NCBI RefSeq assembly: GCF_026712185.1
Contig: NZ_JAPPUX010000002.1
Location: forward strand, 620,001-684,000
DNA from: Nocardioides pini
GTDB taxonomy: Bacteria; Actinomycetota; Actinomycetes; Propionibacteriales; Nocardioidaceae
Reading direction: 5' to 3'
Length of the DNA stretch: 64,000 nucleotides
This document shows, in pieces, positions 8,273 through 16,424 of the stretch. A model generated the notes under the pieces. It made no database searches, was not told where the DNA came from, and saw only the letters and a list, made by a program, of their open reading frames with translations. Both the position numbers and the translations under genes were made by a program. The number at the start of each line of letters is the position of its first letter. Within the stretch, counting starts at the first letter, position 1.

Positions 8273-9518
8273 TCAGGCGCTGATTGCGCCGGCTGGGATG
8301 GTGTCCTCCTCGGGGTCGTTGCTGGTGATGAGGGTGAGTCGGCTCTTGGCGAGGACGTCGAGTCCGAGGTAGCGGCGTCCGTCGGCCCATTCGTCGTTCT
8401 GCTCGGCCAGGACGGCGCCGACGAGCCGGATGATGGAGGTCCGGTCTGGGGAGATCCCGACGACGTCGGTGCGGCGGCGGATCTCGCGGTTGAGGCGCTC
8501 GTTGGGGTTGTTGGACCAGATCTGGCGCCACACCGCCTTGGGGAACGAGGTGAACGCGAGGACGTCGGCACGGTGCTGGTCGAGGTGCGTGTGGACCTCG
8601 GGCAGAGAGGTCTCGATCTGGTCCAAGAGCTTGTCGTACTGGTGCTGCACGGCGTCGGCGTCGATCTGGTCGAACACCGAGTGCAGCATCGCTTTGACTC
8701 CGCCCCAGGCGTGCTTGGGACAGATCGACATCAGGTTTGCGGTGTAGTGGGTGCGGCAGCGTTGCCACGACGCGCCGGGCAGGGCGGCGCCGATTGCGTC
8801 GACCAGTCCGGCGTGGGCGTCGCTGGTGACCAGCGCGACCCCGGACAGGCCGCGGGCGACGAGGCCCTTGAAGAAGGTGTTCCATCCCGCACCGGACTCC
8901 GCCGTACTGGTGGCGACGCCGAGGATCTCGCGGAACCCGTCGGCGTTGACGCCGGTGGCGACCATGACCGCGATCTTGATGACCCGGCCACCTTCGCGGA
9001 CCTTCATGGTCAGTGCGTCGGCGGCGACGAACGTGTAGGGGCCGGCGTCGAGGGGGCGTTCGCGGAAGTCGCGGACCAGCTCGTCGAGGTCGCGGGCCAT
9101 CACGCTGACTTGGGACTTCGACAGTCCGGTGATGCCCAGGGACTGCACGAGGCGGTCCATGCGTCGGGTGCTGACGCCGAGCAGGTAGCAGGTCGCGACC
9201 ACCGACGTCAGGACTGCTTCGGCGCGGCGGCGTCGCTCGAGGAGCCACTCGGGGAAGTACGAGCCCTCACGGAGCTTCGGGATCGCGACGTCGAGGGTCC
9301 CGATCCGGGTGTGGAGGTCGCGGTGGCGGTAGCCGTTGCGGCGGGTTGGACCGCTCGGGGTCACGCGTGCCGTAGGAGGCACCGCAGACACTGTCGGCAT
9401 CGGCGGAGAGCAGGGTGTTGATGAAGCCCTGCATCAGCTCACGCAGCAGGTCCGGGCTGGCTTGGGCGAGGTGCTCGTGCAGGAACTCGGCGGGGTCGAT
9501 AGTGGGACCAGCGGTTAT
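8273..9518 (-). pseudogene. IS256-family transposase, frameshifted and without start codon
   Basis: The main frame (8273 to about 9345) gives a typical DDE Mutator transposase with the blocks NGYRHRDL, IPKLREGSYFP, DALTMKVRE, GVALVTSDAHAGL, WQRCRTHY and NPNERLNREIRRRTD. The N-terminal segment lies in another frame and reads ITAGPTIDPAEFLHEHLAQA, then NTLLSADADSVCGASYGTRD. One extra G in the GGG at 9343-9345 separates the frames. Where an ATG would be expected, 8 bases after an AGAGAGG ribosome site, the codon is ATA (9518-9516). Two independent lesions support a true pseudogene rather than programmed frameshifting. Confidence 0.85.
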
Positions 9519-9608
9519 CGCTGTGCCTCTCTTCGAGTGGGTTGTAGGAGATTCCTCGAAGAATCACGCGGTGACCGCGCCAACGTCTACGCCCTGGCCG
9601 TCACCACC

Positions 9609-9635
9609 TCGTACACCACTCTGCTGGACGCAACT
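9609..9635. repeat. IS256-family right inverted repeat
   Basis: Inverted partner of 8223-8249; TCGTACACCAC at 9609-9619 is the exact complement of the inner block of the left end. Confidence 0.75.
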
Positions 9636-9643
9636 TCTGCCGA
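9636..9643. repeat. 8-bp target-site duplication, right copy
   Basis: TCTGCCGA, identical to 8215-8222, directly abutting the right inverted repeat of the IS256-family element. Confidence 0.75.
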
Positions 9644-9732
9644 TGGCCGGGTAGCACCGGACATCCGGATCTGTCGACATGAGGGCTATCCGTTCTCGAC
9701 CGGGTCGCTCGTGGGAGCGATCAAGGACGACG

Positions 9733-10185
9733 TCAAACGACCTTGAGTTGGACGATCACTTCGTCCGAGTTGTCCGCCACCACATCGACCAGACCCGGTT
9801 GGTCGATACTCGTCACGAAAGCTGACGTGCCACCTTGGTAGTTGAACGTCTGCTCGGGAGAAGAGCGCACGCAGATCGAGCCCTTCATCGAGGCGCCCGC
9901 GGTGACCGGCAGTGCAAACGTCTCGCCCGCCCGCACCTCGACGGCCCCGTCGTCCGTCTCCGTTGTGTCGCTTGAGAGATCAAGTTCGATGACCTGCATG
10001 CCTGGGGTCGAAGACGCTGTCGCCGAGGGGTTGCCCGCCTTCCCGGGTGATGCTTCGTCCTGTGCCGTCGGCGTGGACAAACCTCCTTCGTCGGAGCATC
10101 CGCCCAGCACGAGAGCCACCCCAAGCGTGGCTCCGGAGATCCAGTTGGCGAAGCGTCGCGCTCGCCGATCTGTGTTGAGGACCAT
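9733..10185 (-). CDS. Secreted lipoprotein of unknown function
   Basis: 150 residues. A basic N-terminus (NTDRRARRFANW) is followed by a hydrophobic stretch and the lipobox VLGGC at about residue 30, so it should be exported and lipid-anchored. After a Ser/Thr/Pro-rich linker the remaining 100 residues look like a small beta domain (ETFALPVTAG, SICVRSSPEQTFNY, EVIVQLKVV). No family recognised. The ATG has a GGGGGAG ribosome site upstream. It stands alone between the IS element and a 482-base gap, with no partner gene. Confidence 0.7.
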   Translation of the reverse strand: MVLNTDRRARRFANWISGATLGVALVLGGCSDEGGLSTPTAQDEASPGKAGNPSATASSTPGMQVIELDLSSDTTETDDGAVEVRAGETFALPVTAGASMKGSICVRSSPEQTFNYQGGTSAFVTSIDQPGLVDVVADNSDEVIVQLKVV

Positions 10186-10667
10186 CGCACTCCCCCGGGT
10201 GGTGGATGTCCGCGCACTGTCTCACATCAACTGGGAGGTTCTGGCTGATCTCTTGCGGCCAATGGTCGACTGGTCTTGTCTCGCAAGACCGCGGATCTGC
10301 CCCGCCGAGAGCGCGGCGAACGACCGGATCTGCCGCCCCTCTGTGTCAAGGAGCGGCTGGGGCGAGGGTCTTCCTGCCCACGGGTGGTCGGCGTAGCGTC
10401 GGCTACGAGCATCCGCTCATGCCGATGTCCGGATGCGAGCGCCGTGGGACTTCGCCGACGGCTCCGGCTCGCAATGTGGGCGACTTGCTACCTCTCGAGT
10501 CGCGGCCGCTAGGACTTGCCATGAGACCTCCGCGCGGGGCGCCGAGAGCCGGCTCTCCGATGGTCACAAGGATCGCCCGGTCTCGACGAGCCCGACGGGT
10601 TGGCTCCCGCCAGCCAACGGCGAGCGCGTCTCGAGGTCGGCAGAACAGCTGAGCCTACGAGCGCCGG
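10186..10667. other. 482-base gap without a recognisable gene
   Basis: No credible frame. The motifs CGCGGATCTGCC (about 10290) and CCGGATCTGCCG (about 10325) resemble short sequences near the IS256 target and at 14550. It must hold the lipoprotein promoter on the left; the response-regulator gene ends at the right. It may be the relic of a deleted or decayed gene. Confidence 0.35.
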
Positions 10668-11348
10668 CTAGGGTCGACTGACGGGCTCTCCCAGGCCGGC
10701 CCTGCGGGCCAGCAGGATTGCATCGGTCCGGTCACTAGCGCCGATTTTGGCCACCGCGTTGGAAACGACGTTGCGCACGGTCTTGTCGGAGAGGTGTAGT
10801 CGGGAACCGATCGCCGCGTTGGAGAGACCGCCCGCGACGAGGTCGAGGACCTCGAGCTCGCGGTCGGTCAGGTCCGGGAACGCCTCGGCACCCCGACGGG
10901 CGGGCCGCGGTGAGTCCTGCACACGCAGGAGCACCTGCTGGGCCACCGGGCCGCCGAAGACCGCGCCGCCCGACGCCACCTCGTGCATGGCGCGCGCGAT
11001 CTCGTCCTTCGTCGCACCCTTCACCACGTAGCCGCGTGCGCCGGCTCGCAGTGCGGCGACGACGCTGTCGGCCCCTTCGTGCATCGAGAGCACCAGCACC
11101 GCCACCCCGGGGTGCTCCGCGGCGATGGCCCGCGTGGCCTCGACCCCGCCCATCCCCGGCATGGAGAGGTCCATCAGCACCACGTCCGGGCTGAGGAGCC
11201 CGGCGAGCCTGACGGCCTCGATGCCGTCCGAGGCCTCACCGACCACGTCGACGCCCGGCAGCGACCCCAGAACCATCGCGAGACCTTCGCGGTAGACGGG
11301 GTGGTCGTCGGCCACTACGACACGCAGCGGACGGTCCTGCTCGCTCAT
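10668..11348 (-). CDS. NarL/LuxR-type response regulator
   Basis: 226 residues: receiver (about 8-122; DDHPVYREGL, VLMDLSMPGMGG, GYVVKGATKDE) and a C-terminal LuxR helix-turn-helix (about 155-215; LTDRELEVLDLVAGGLSNAA, then DKTVRNVVSNAVAKIG). Its ATG overlaps the stop of the histidine kinase gene (ATGA), making the two a coupled two-component system. In this subfamily the phosphorylated dimer binds inverted repeats, and the nearby CGGGAC-rich divergent promoter is a likely target (inference). Confidence 0.9.
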   Translation of the reverse strand: MSEQDRPLRVVVADDHPVYREGLAMVLGSLPGVDVVGEASDGIEAVRLAGLLSPDVVLMDLSMPGMGGVEATRAIAAEHPGVAVLVLSMHEGADSVVAALRAGARGYVVKGATKDEIARAMHEVASGGAVFGGPVAQQVLLRVQDSPRPARRGAEAFPDLTDRELEVLDLVAGGLSNAAIGSRLHLSDKTVRNVVSNAVAKIGASDRTDAILLARRAGLGEPVSRP

Positions 11349-13414
11349 GGCAGCACCTTCTCATCCGACACCCGCTCTGGTGTCGCGTTCGCGACGGCTG
11401 CCGGCTCCGCCACCGGCACGGGCAGTCGGGCCGCCACGACGGTGCCGCCGGACGCGCCCGAGATCACGGTGCACGAGCCGCCGATCTCCTCGGCGCGCTC
11501 CCGCATGGACTGCAGCCCCACGCCTGCAGCGCGAGCCGGACCCAGCCCGGTGCCGTCGTCGGCGACCGTCACCTCGACCGACCGGTCGAGTCGCTCGACG
11601 CCCAGCCTCAGTCGGTGCGCGCCGGCGTGCCTCGCCGCGTTCGACAGTGCTTCGGTCGCGATCCGTAGCGTGGCGACCTCGACGGCGGCCGGGAGGCCGC
11701 CGAGATCCCCCCGGAGGGCGACGTCCACCTCAAGCCCGGAGACCCGGAACCGCTCGCCCACGGCCTTGAGCGCCTCGGTGAGCCCCAGGTCGTCGAGCGC
11801 CGCGGGACGAAGGCCGTCGACGATGCCGCGCAGGGTCGCCACGGAGTCGGTCATCAGTCTCTCCGCGCGCCCCGCCATGGCCGCAGCCGGGTGCTCCTCG
11901 AGCTGGGATCGGACCTCGCCGAGGTGCAGCGCGACCGCGGCGAGCAGCGGGCCGAGGTCGTCGTGCAGGTCGTGCCGGAGCCGGCGGCGTTCCTCCTCCC
12001 GCGCGACCACGATCCGCTCGCGCGACACCTGCAGCGCGTCGCGCAGCTGTGCCGCATGTGCCGCGACGGCCACCGGTCGGGCCAGCTCCTGGAGCAGCCT
12101 GAGGTCGCCGGGCCGCGCGCTCCGTTCGCCGGTGCGGGGCGCGACCAGCAGGCGGCCGACCAGCTCGCCACCGTGGACCAGCGGCACCTCCACGACGTAC
12201 GGCGGCGGGGTGCCGCTGCCGGCCGACGGACCGTCGGTCACCTCCACGTGGGCCCAGGGCAGGCCCAGCGCCTGCCGGACCGCCTCGGCGACGCGCTCCA
12301 CCGCCTCGGTGCCGCGGGGCGCGGCTGCGACGGACTCGAGCCGGTCGCCCAGCTCAACGAGCGTCCGGTAGGGGTCGGCTCCGACGCCGCGGGTGACCCG
12401 GTCGACGACTCGCTGCACCCGTCGGCGGGCCGGCTCGGCGAGCAGCGCCACCACGACGGTCGCGACGAGCGGGGCGCCCGATCGCCGGCCGACCAGGTCG
12501 CCGAGGACGACGACTGCCACGGCATAGACCGCCACGACCAGCAGGGTCAGCACGACGTAGCCCGAGGCGCGGCGGATGACCCAGTCGACGTCCCAGAGCC
12601 GGTAGCGCATCCCAGCCACGGCCACCGACAGCGGGAGTGGGAGGACGGCCGACGCCAGGAGCAAGTCGGACCCCCCGTCCGGGCCGACCAGCTGGAACAG
12701 CGCGAGCAGCACCAGGGTGAGCCCCGCGCCGAGGGCCACCCACTTCAGCTGTTGCCGCTCCTCTCCGTCCGAACGGCGCAGCCGCAGGACGAGAGAGGAC
12801 AGTCCGACGAGGGCCCCGACCATGACGAGTGGCAGGCTCACGGCGAGCAGGATCGGGCCGACGGTGGAGCCGACGGGCGAGGTGATGCCCTCCGGCAGGC
12901 CCTCGAGGGGAGGGACATCCATCTGGTCGTAGGGCGTCACCGCCCAGGCCAGCGGCGCCAGCACGGTCAGCGCGACACCCGCTCGCCACGCCCACCGCCA
13001 GCGGGGGGAGAGCAGGTCGCCGTCCGGGAGGCGCAGGGGCAGCAGCACCGCCACGGCGCTGTAGCCCACCGCCCACACCCACGACCCCAGCCACAGCGTC
13101 AGCTCGCCGCCGGGCAGCGACCCGGGCTGTGCCACGAGCGTGTGCCTGGCCCAGTCGGCGAAGAGGTTGGCGAGGGCGAGCGAGAGCCCGGTGAGCAGCA
13201 GCAGGCGCGCCGTCACCGATCCGGCACGGCGCAGGCCGAGCACGGTCCCGGTCGTCAGGAAGGCGACGGCGGCCACCGCGGAGGGAGCGGGCCCGAGGCC
13301 GTCGACCGCCCGTAGCAAGGACGACCCAACGACGGCGAGGAGGCCGATCCCGCCCCCGCCGAGGGCGATCGCACGGTCGGTGCGCGACGGCACGTCGGCG
13401 GCGGAGGTCGGCAT
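11345..13414 (-). CDS. Membrane sensor histidine kinase, HisKA_3 type
   Basis: About 689 residues from the ATG at 13414; the open frame runs further but enters the divergent promoter region. The N-terminal half (about 20-330) has roughly eight to ten hydrophobic segments, then a GAF-like region and a coiled segment. The dimerisation/phospho-acceptor helix is EEERRRLRHDLHDDLGPLL. The ATPase domain shows EALSNAARHAGA, DDGTGLGP and GVGLQSMRERA. It pairs with the overlapping NarL-type regulator. No extracellular sensory domain stands out, so the signal probably comes from the membrane. Confidence 0.88.
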   Translation of the reverse strand: MPTSAADVPSRTDRAIALGGGGIGLLAVVGSSLLRAVDGLGPAPSAVAAVAFLTTGTVLGLRRAGSVTARLLLLTGLSLALANLFADWARHTLVAQPGSLPGGELTLWLGSWVWAVGYSAVAVLLPLRLPDGDLLSPRWRWAWRAGVALTVLAPLAWAVTPYDQMDVPPLEGLPEGITSPVGSTVGPILLAVSLPLVMVGALVGLSSLVLRLRRSDGEERQQLKWVALGAGLTLVLLALFQLVGPDGGSDLLLASAVLPLPLSVAVAGMRYRLWDVDWVIRRASGYVVLTLLVVAVYAVAVVVLGDLVGRRSGAPLVATVVVALLAEPARRRVQRVVDRVTRGVGADPYRTLVELGDRLESVAAAPRGTEAVERVAEAVRQALGLPWAHVEVTDGPSAGSGTPPPYVVEVPLVHGGELVGRLLVAPRTGERSARPGDLRLLQELARPVAVAAHAAQLRDALQVSRERIVVAREEERRRLRHDLHDDLGPLLAAVALHLGEVRSQLEEHPAAAMAGRAERLMTDSVATLRGIVDGLRPAALDDLGLTEALKAVGERFRVSGLEVDVALRGDLGGLPAAVEVATLRIATEALSNAARHAGAHRLRLGVERLDRSVEVTVADDGTGLGPARAAGVGLQSMRERAEEIGGSCTVISGASGGTVVAARLPVPVAEPAAVANATPERVSDEKVLP

Positions 13415-13449
13415 GAGCACATGCTGCCGACCGGGCGCGACCCCTGTCA

Positions 13450-13558
13450 CGGGACACGACGTCCCTCCTCTGCCGGGACATGCCGCCCGACCACGGGACC
13501 GGACGACCCCGCCGAGAGGTGACGCGTCGTCTCGCGACAGCGGGACGACCGGTCCCGC
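13450..13558. promoter_or_regulatory. Cluster of CGGGAC half-sites in a divergent promoter
   Basis: Between the kinase operon and the divergent membrane-protein gene, CGGGAC occurs at 13450, about 13474 and about 13494, and as a perfect inverted repeat GCGGGAC-N5-GTCCCGC at 13540-13558. The spacing suits a dimeric NarL-type regulator. That the adjacent response regulator binds here is inference. Confidence 0.45.
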
Positions 13559-13616
13559 AGTGTCGGCATCGGCGCCGGGAGGTCCGACGCCGCAGAGATG
13601 TCGAGGAGACACCCAC

Positions 13617-14336
13617 ATGCACGAGTCAACCCTTCCCACCGTCGGCGACTGGGCGCGCGAGGTCGTGCCCGCAGAGGCCGACGTCCACAACAAAGGGCGC
13701 CGGTCCAGGGCCGCGGACCGGCGGCTCGCGACCGTGCTCGCCACCGCGATGGTCGCAGCGCCGCTGGCGATGACCGCGTGGTTCCTGGTCGAGCCGGCCG
13801 TGCTCCCCCGCGAGGACGCTCAGGTGTTCCTCGCCTCCGTCGCCTCGTCGCCGGGGCGGTACCTCGCGGGCACGATCCTCGTCGCCCTCAGCGGCCTTGC
13901 CGGCATGGTGGCCGCGTTCGGCCTGGCGCGGGTCCTGGGCCAGCGGCTCCCCCGGCTCGGGCGCGTCATCGGCGTGCTCACGTTCCTGTCGGGCGCCGGC
14001 CTGCTCGTTCAGGTCGGGTTCCGGTCCTTCGTCTGGTCGCTGGTCGACCCGGGCAGCGTCCCGGCCTCGTCGGTGGAGAGCTTCCACCGGTTCCAGACCG
14101 GCGGGCTCTTCGACGTGCTGGTGGCACCGGGCCTGGTGTTCGGCGGCCTGGCAACGCTGCTGACCGTCGGTGCCCTCCTCCGCACGCGGATGGTGCCGTT
14201 GTGGGTGCCCGGCGCGATGGTCGTCGGCCTCGTCCTGGCCTCGGGCGAGTTCGCCGACCCGGTCACGGTCGCCGGGGCGGCCGTGGGCGCGCTCGCAAAC
14301 CTGCGGCTCGCGCGGGAACTGTTCCGCCGCGACTGA
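13617..14336 (+). CDS. DUF4386-like integral membrane protein
   Basis: 239 residues with about five to six membrane segments after a basic N-terminus (KGRRSRAADRRL). The hydrophobic blocks are LATVLATAMVAAPLAMTAWF, YLAGTILVALSGLAGMVAAF, VIGVLTFLSGAGLLVQ and VLVAPGLVFGGLATLLTVGA. The overall pattern fits DUF4386-type proteins of unknown function. ATG at 13617 follows GTCGAGGAG. It is transcribed away from the two-component system and shares its regulatory region, so it may be that system's target (inference). A strong hairpin lies just after its stop. Confidence 0.6.
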   Translation: MHESTLPTVGDWAREVVPAEADVHNKGRRSRAADRRLATVLATAMVAAPLAMTAWFLVEPAVLPREDAQVFLASVASSPGRYLAGTILVALSGLAGMVAAFGLARVLGQRLPRLGRVIGVLTFLSGAGLLVQVGFRSFVWSLVDPGSVPASSVESFHRFQTGGLFDVLVAPGLVFGGLATLLTVGALLRTRMVPLWVPGAMVVGLVLASGEFADPVTVAGAAVGALANLRLARELFRRD

Positions 14337-14352
14337 CGTCGGCACGGCCTCA

Positions 14353-14383
14353 GGCCCCCGGACCGCTGCTGCGGCCGGGGGCC
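14353..14383 (+). terminator. GC-rich hairpin terminator
   Basis: Stem GGCCCCCGG (14353-14361) pairs perfectly with CCGGGGGCC (14375-14383), and an inner CCGC/GCGG stem leaves a TGCT loop. It starts 16 bases after the stop of the membrane-protein gene. There is no T-tract, as is common in GC-rich actinobacteria. Confidence 0.65.
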
Positions 14384-14660
14384 GTCAGGGCGCGAGGGCG
14401 GACCAGGGAGGGCTCCAAGCGCCAGCGCCAGGAACGGCGCGTGACCAGACCCCGGGCCAAGTAGTCGGCGTGCAGCGGGTGAGCTGGATCGCATCCACGT
14501 GCGGCCGCGGCCATCTCGGCGTGTGTCCGCATCTGCCGCATTGAGCTTGCGGATCTGCCGATCCGCAGGCGCTTCGCGCGGGAGCCCTCGCGACGCGGGC
14601 CGAGTCGACCTGCGCGAGCGTTTCCCAGCGGCTTGATGCCGAGTGCGACATCGTTGACCG
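14384..14660. other. Gap without a gene; holds an inverted repeat
   Basis: No gene seen. TGCGGAT-CTGCCG-ATCCGCA at 14546-14565 is a perfect 7-base inverted repeat and includes the GGATCTGCCG motif that recurs near 8210 and 10325. It may be regulatory for the downstream gene or a relic. Confidence 0.4.
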
Positions 14661-15358
14661 GTGCCCAGCGACCCCACGAACTCGATCCTGAGCGCCGGCG
14701 CGCGCGACGTGTTGCGTCCGATGGGCCTGCGTCAGAGGGGCCGGTCTCGTACTTGGTTGGACGATAATGGGTGGTGGCTCACGGTCGTCGAGTTCCAGCC
14801 TTCCGGATTTGGAAAGGCGTCCTATCTCAACGTCGGCATCTGCTGGCTGTGGAGCGCACAACCCCGGAAGTACCTGTCGTTCGACTTTGGTAACCGCGTA
14901 CCAGGTGCTGGTGGGTTCTTCGAGTCCGAGGAGCAGTGGCGTGGGGTTGTCGAGCACTTGGTCCGACAGGCAGCAGACGAGGTCGATCACTACCGAGAGC
15001 TCGTGCCTGACCTTGCTGCCGCGGCTCACGAGTGCGTGCTCTATGAGGAGCACCGGGTTGCTGACCTGCGTGAAAGAGACGACACGTGCGAGGTGCCGGC
15101 CGGCTGGCCCACATGGCACGCAGCTGTGGCCAGCGGCCTGGCTTCTGACATCGAGCGGGCTGTGCACACTTCGCCCACGCCGCGACGGCCGGGTTGGGAG
15201 ACGATTCAAGGTCCGAGTTCTGGCGTCCGGTCAGGGAACGCGCCACCGAGTGGTCGCATCTTGTCCAAAGAGACCACGCGGCATTCGTGCGGCAGGTGCG
15301 TCGGCACACCGTGGAGCAGCGCCGAGTGCTGAAGCTCGATGAGGCCTTCCCCAAGTGA
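14661..15358 (+). pseudogene. DUF4304-like gene with a frameshift
   Basis: The first 170 residues (GTG start, MPSDPTNSILSAGARDVL; then RSRTWLDDNGWWLTVVEFQ and SYLNVGICWLW) have the DUF4304 pattern of short soluble proteins of unknown function. Near 15165 the frame changes. The original frame continues as a basic, Ser/Pro-rich tail typical of out-of-frame GC-rich DNA. The frame at position 2 mod 3 instead reads FWRPVRERATEWSHLVQRD and ends VLKLDEAFPK at 15356-15358. One lost base would restore a gene of about 232 residues. It may be a true mutation or a sequence error. Confidence 0.6.
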
Positions 15359-15450
15359 TTTCACCCGCCGCAGTACGGGTGTACCGGCAAACGGTGCCAG
15401 AGTGCTCTCAACGAGTCGTCGCAGCACTTCCTTGAGCCAGGGACGTTGCA

Positions 15451-15624
15451 ATGGAACGTCAGAGTTGTCAACCGTTGTCCCCTGCGGATGTCGACCAAAT
15501 CTCGAAGCGACTGCGGTCCGGGCATTCGGTCAAGCCGACAGCTCGAGTCTGGGGGCTGTCGACGAGCACGGTGCGGAGCCATCTGATCCGGTGCGGTGGG
15601 ATCAAACCGTCACCCATGCGGGTC
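15451..15624 (+). pseudogene. N-terminal remnant of an IS30-family transposase
   Basis: About 58 residues (MERQSCQPLSPADVDQISKR, then HSVKPTARVWGLSTSTVRSH and LIRCGGIKPSP) carry the N-terminal helix-turn-helix of actinobacterial IS30-type transposases, including the RCGGI-P motif. After about 15624 the frame loses similarity: the second HTH and the DDE domain are absent. No inverted repeats are visible. It is an old truncated insertion next to the frameshifted DUF4304-like gene. Confidence 0.6.
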
Positions 15625-15700
15625 AGTGTCCGCACCAGAGCGGCGCCGCGCGCCACCCCGCTGGGTGCATCGGCCCACGTCGGTCGTGCCGACGAGGTCC

Positions 15701-16222
15701 CTAACGGCTGGAGCCCCAGGTCTCGTGCCAGTACGCGGCGTTCCTGCTACCCACGCGAAGGATGGCATCAGCCTCGACGGGAGCTGGCCACAGCTGCACC
15801 AGGTAGAAGTCGACGGTCCCGTCCGCGAGCTCGTCCGCGTCTCCGGCGTCACGCCCACGAGCACACACCCGGACCCGGTGCGGTCCGGGCGGCAGGACGA
15901 ACCGACCGCCGCTCTCGCCGGCCCAACTGGTCCACCCGCAGTCGCCCTGCTCACCGACGACCGTCGACACCTCGACGACGTCCTCCCACTCCGCGCCGCA
16001 CGGGATGACCCCGTCATGTGCCTCGATGCGGACCGCTGACCCCCCGGACCGGCGGCCGAGGTTCAGGTAGATCCATCCGGGGACGGCGGCCCCAGCGACC
16101 CCATTGACCTGCCCGGAGAAGGTGGCCTCAATGTCACCGTCGTCCTCGGCGTCGTCGGAGAACCAGAGGTCCAGCTGCCCGTAGTCGGTCTCGACGACCT
16201 CGTCCATCAGCACACGCACCAT
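15701..16222 (-). CDS. Hypothetical beta-rich protein, 173 residues
   Basis: Starts at ATG 16222 (MVRVLMDEVVETDYGQLDLW) behind GGGAGAGG. The acidic sequence includes EWEDVVEVSTVV, GGRFVLPPGPHRVRVCARGR and FYLVQLWPAP. I recall similar uncharacterised actinobacterial proteins with a W-D-V-E core and a PG-hRVRhCA motif, but no named family. It is soluble, without a signal peptide. It faces away from the acyl-CoA dehydrogenase gene and has no operon partner. Confidence 0.65.
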   Translation of the reverse strand: MVRVLMDEVVETDYGQLDLWFSDDAEDDGDIEATFSGQVNGVAGAAVPGWIYLNLGRRSGGSAVRIEAHDGVIPCGAEWEDVVEVSTVVGEQGDCGWTSWAGESGGRFVLPPGPHRVRVCARGRDAGDADELADGTVDFYLVQLWPAPVEADAILRVGSRNAAYWHETWGSSR

Positions 16223-16424
16223 GGAAAGAGCCTCTCCCGTTCCGCGGCGAGGGAAACACTTCCGCCGAGACTTTCCGCTGACGCCTCGCCGATGCGCGCG
16301 ATCCCGCAGGTCCGCGAACCATCCGCGGCAGACCGGGGTGTGAGCGACCAGCCCATTGGGAGGTCCCGCCGGACGCGTGGTGCGCCCTAGCGTCCGGGAG
16401 GTGCGCGCGCAGCCGGTGGGACAG

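Larger units (their letters stand above)
8223..9635 (-). mobile_element. IS256-family insertion sequence, decayed
   Basis: A 1413-bp element bounded by imperfect inverted repeats (8223-8249 and 9609-9635, sharing an exact GTGGTGTACGA inner block) and flanked by a perfect 8-bp direct repeat. Size, duplication length and transposase all fit the IS256 (Mutator) family. The transposase carries a frameshift and lacks a usable start codon, so this copy should not move by itself. The intact duplication shows that insertion was a single event whose ends have not rearranged. Confidence 0.85.

Noticed and set aside
10186..10667. A + strand frame with W-E-L-DLL-P near 10230 resembling an IS5-type transposase N-terminus
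   Set aside because: The similarity stops after about ten residues and the following sequence has no transposase motif.
8215..16222. The scarred region as a genomic island or prophage
   Set aside because: No integrase, attachment repeats, tRNA target or conjugation genes; the IS elements are single insertions.
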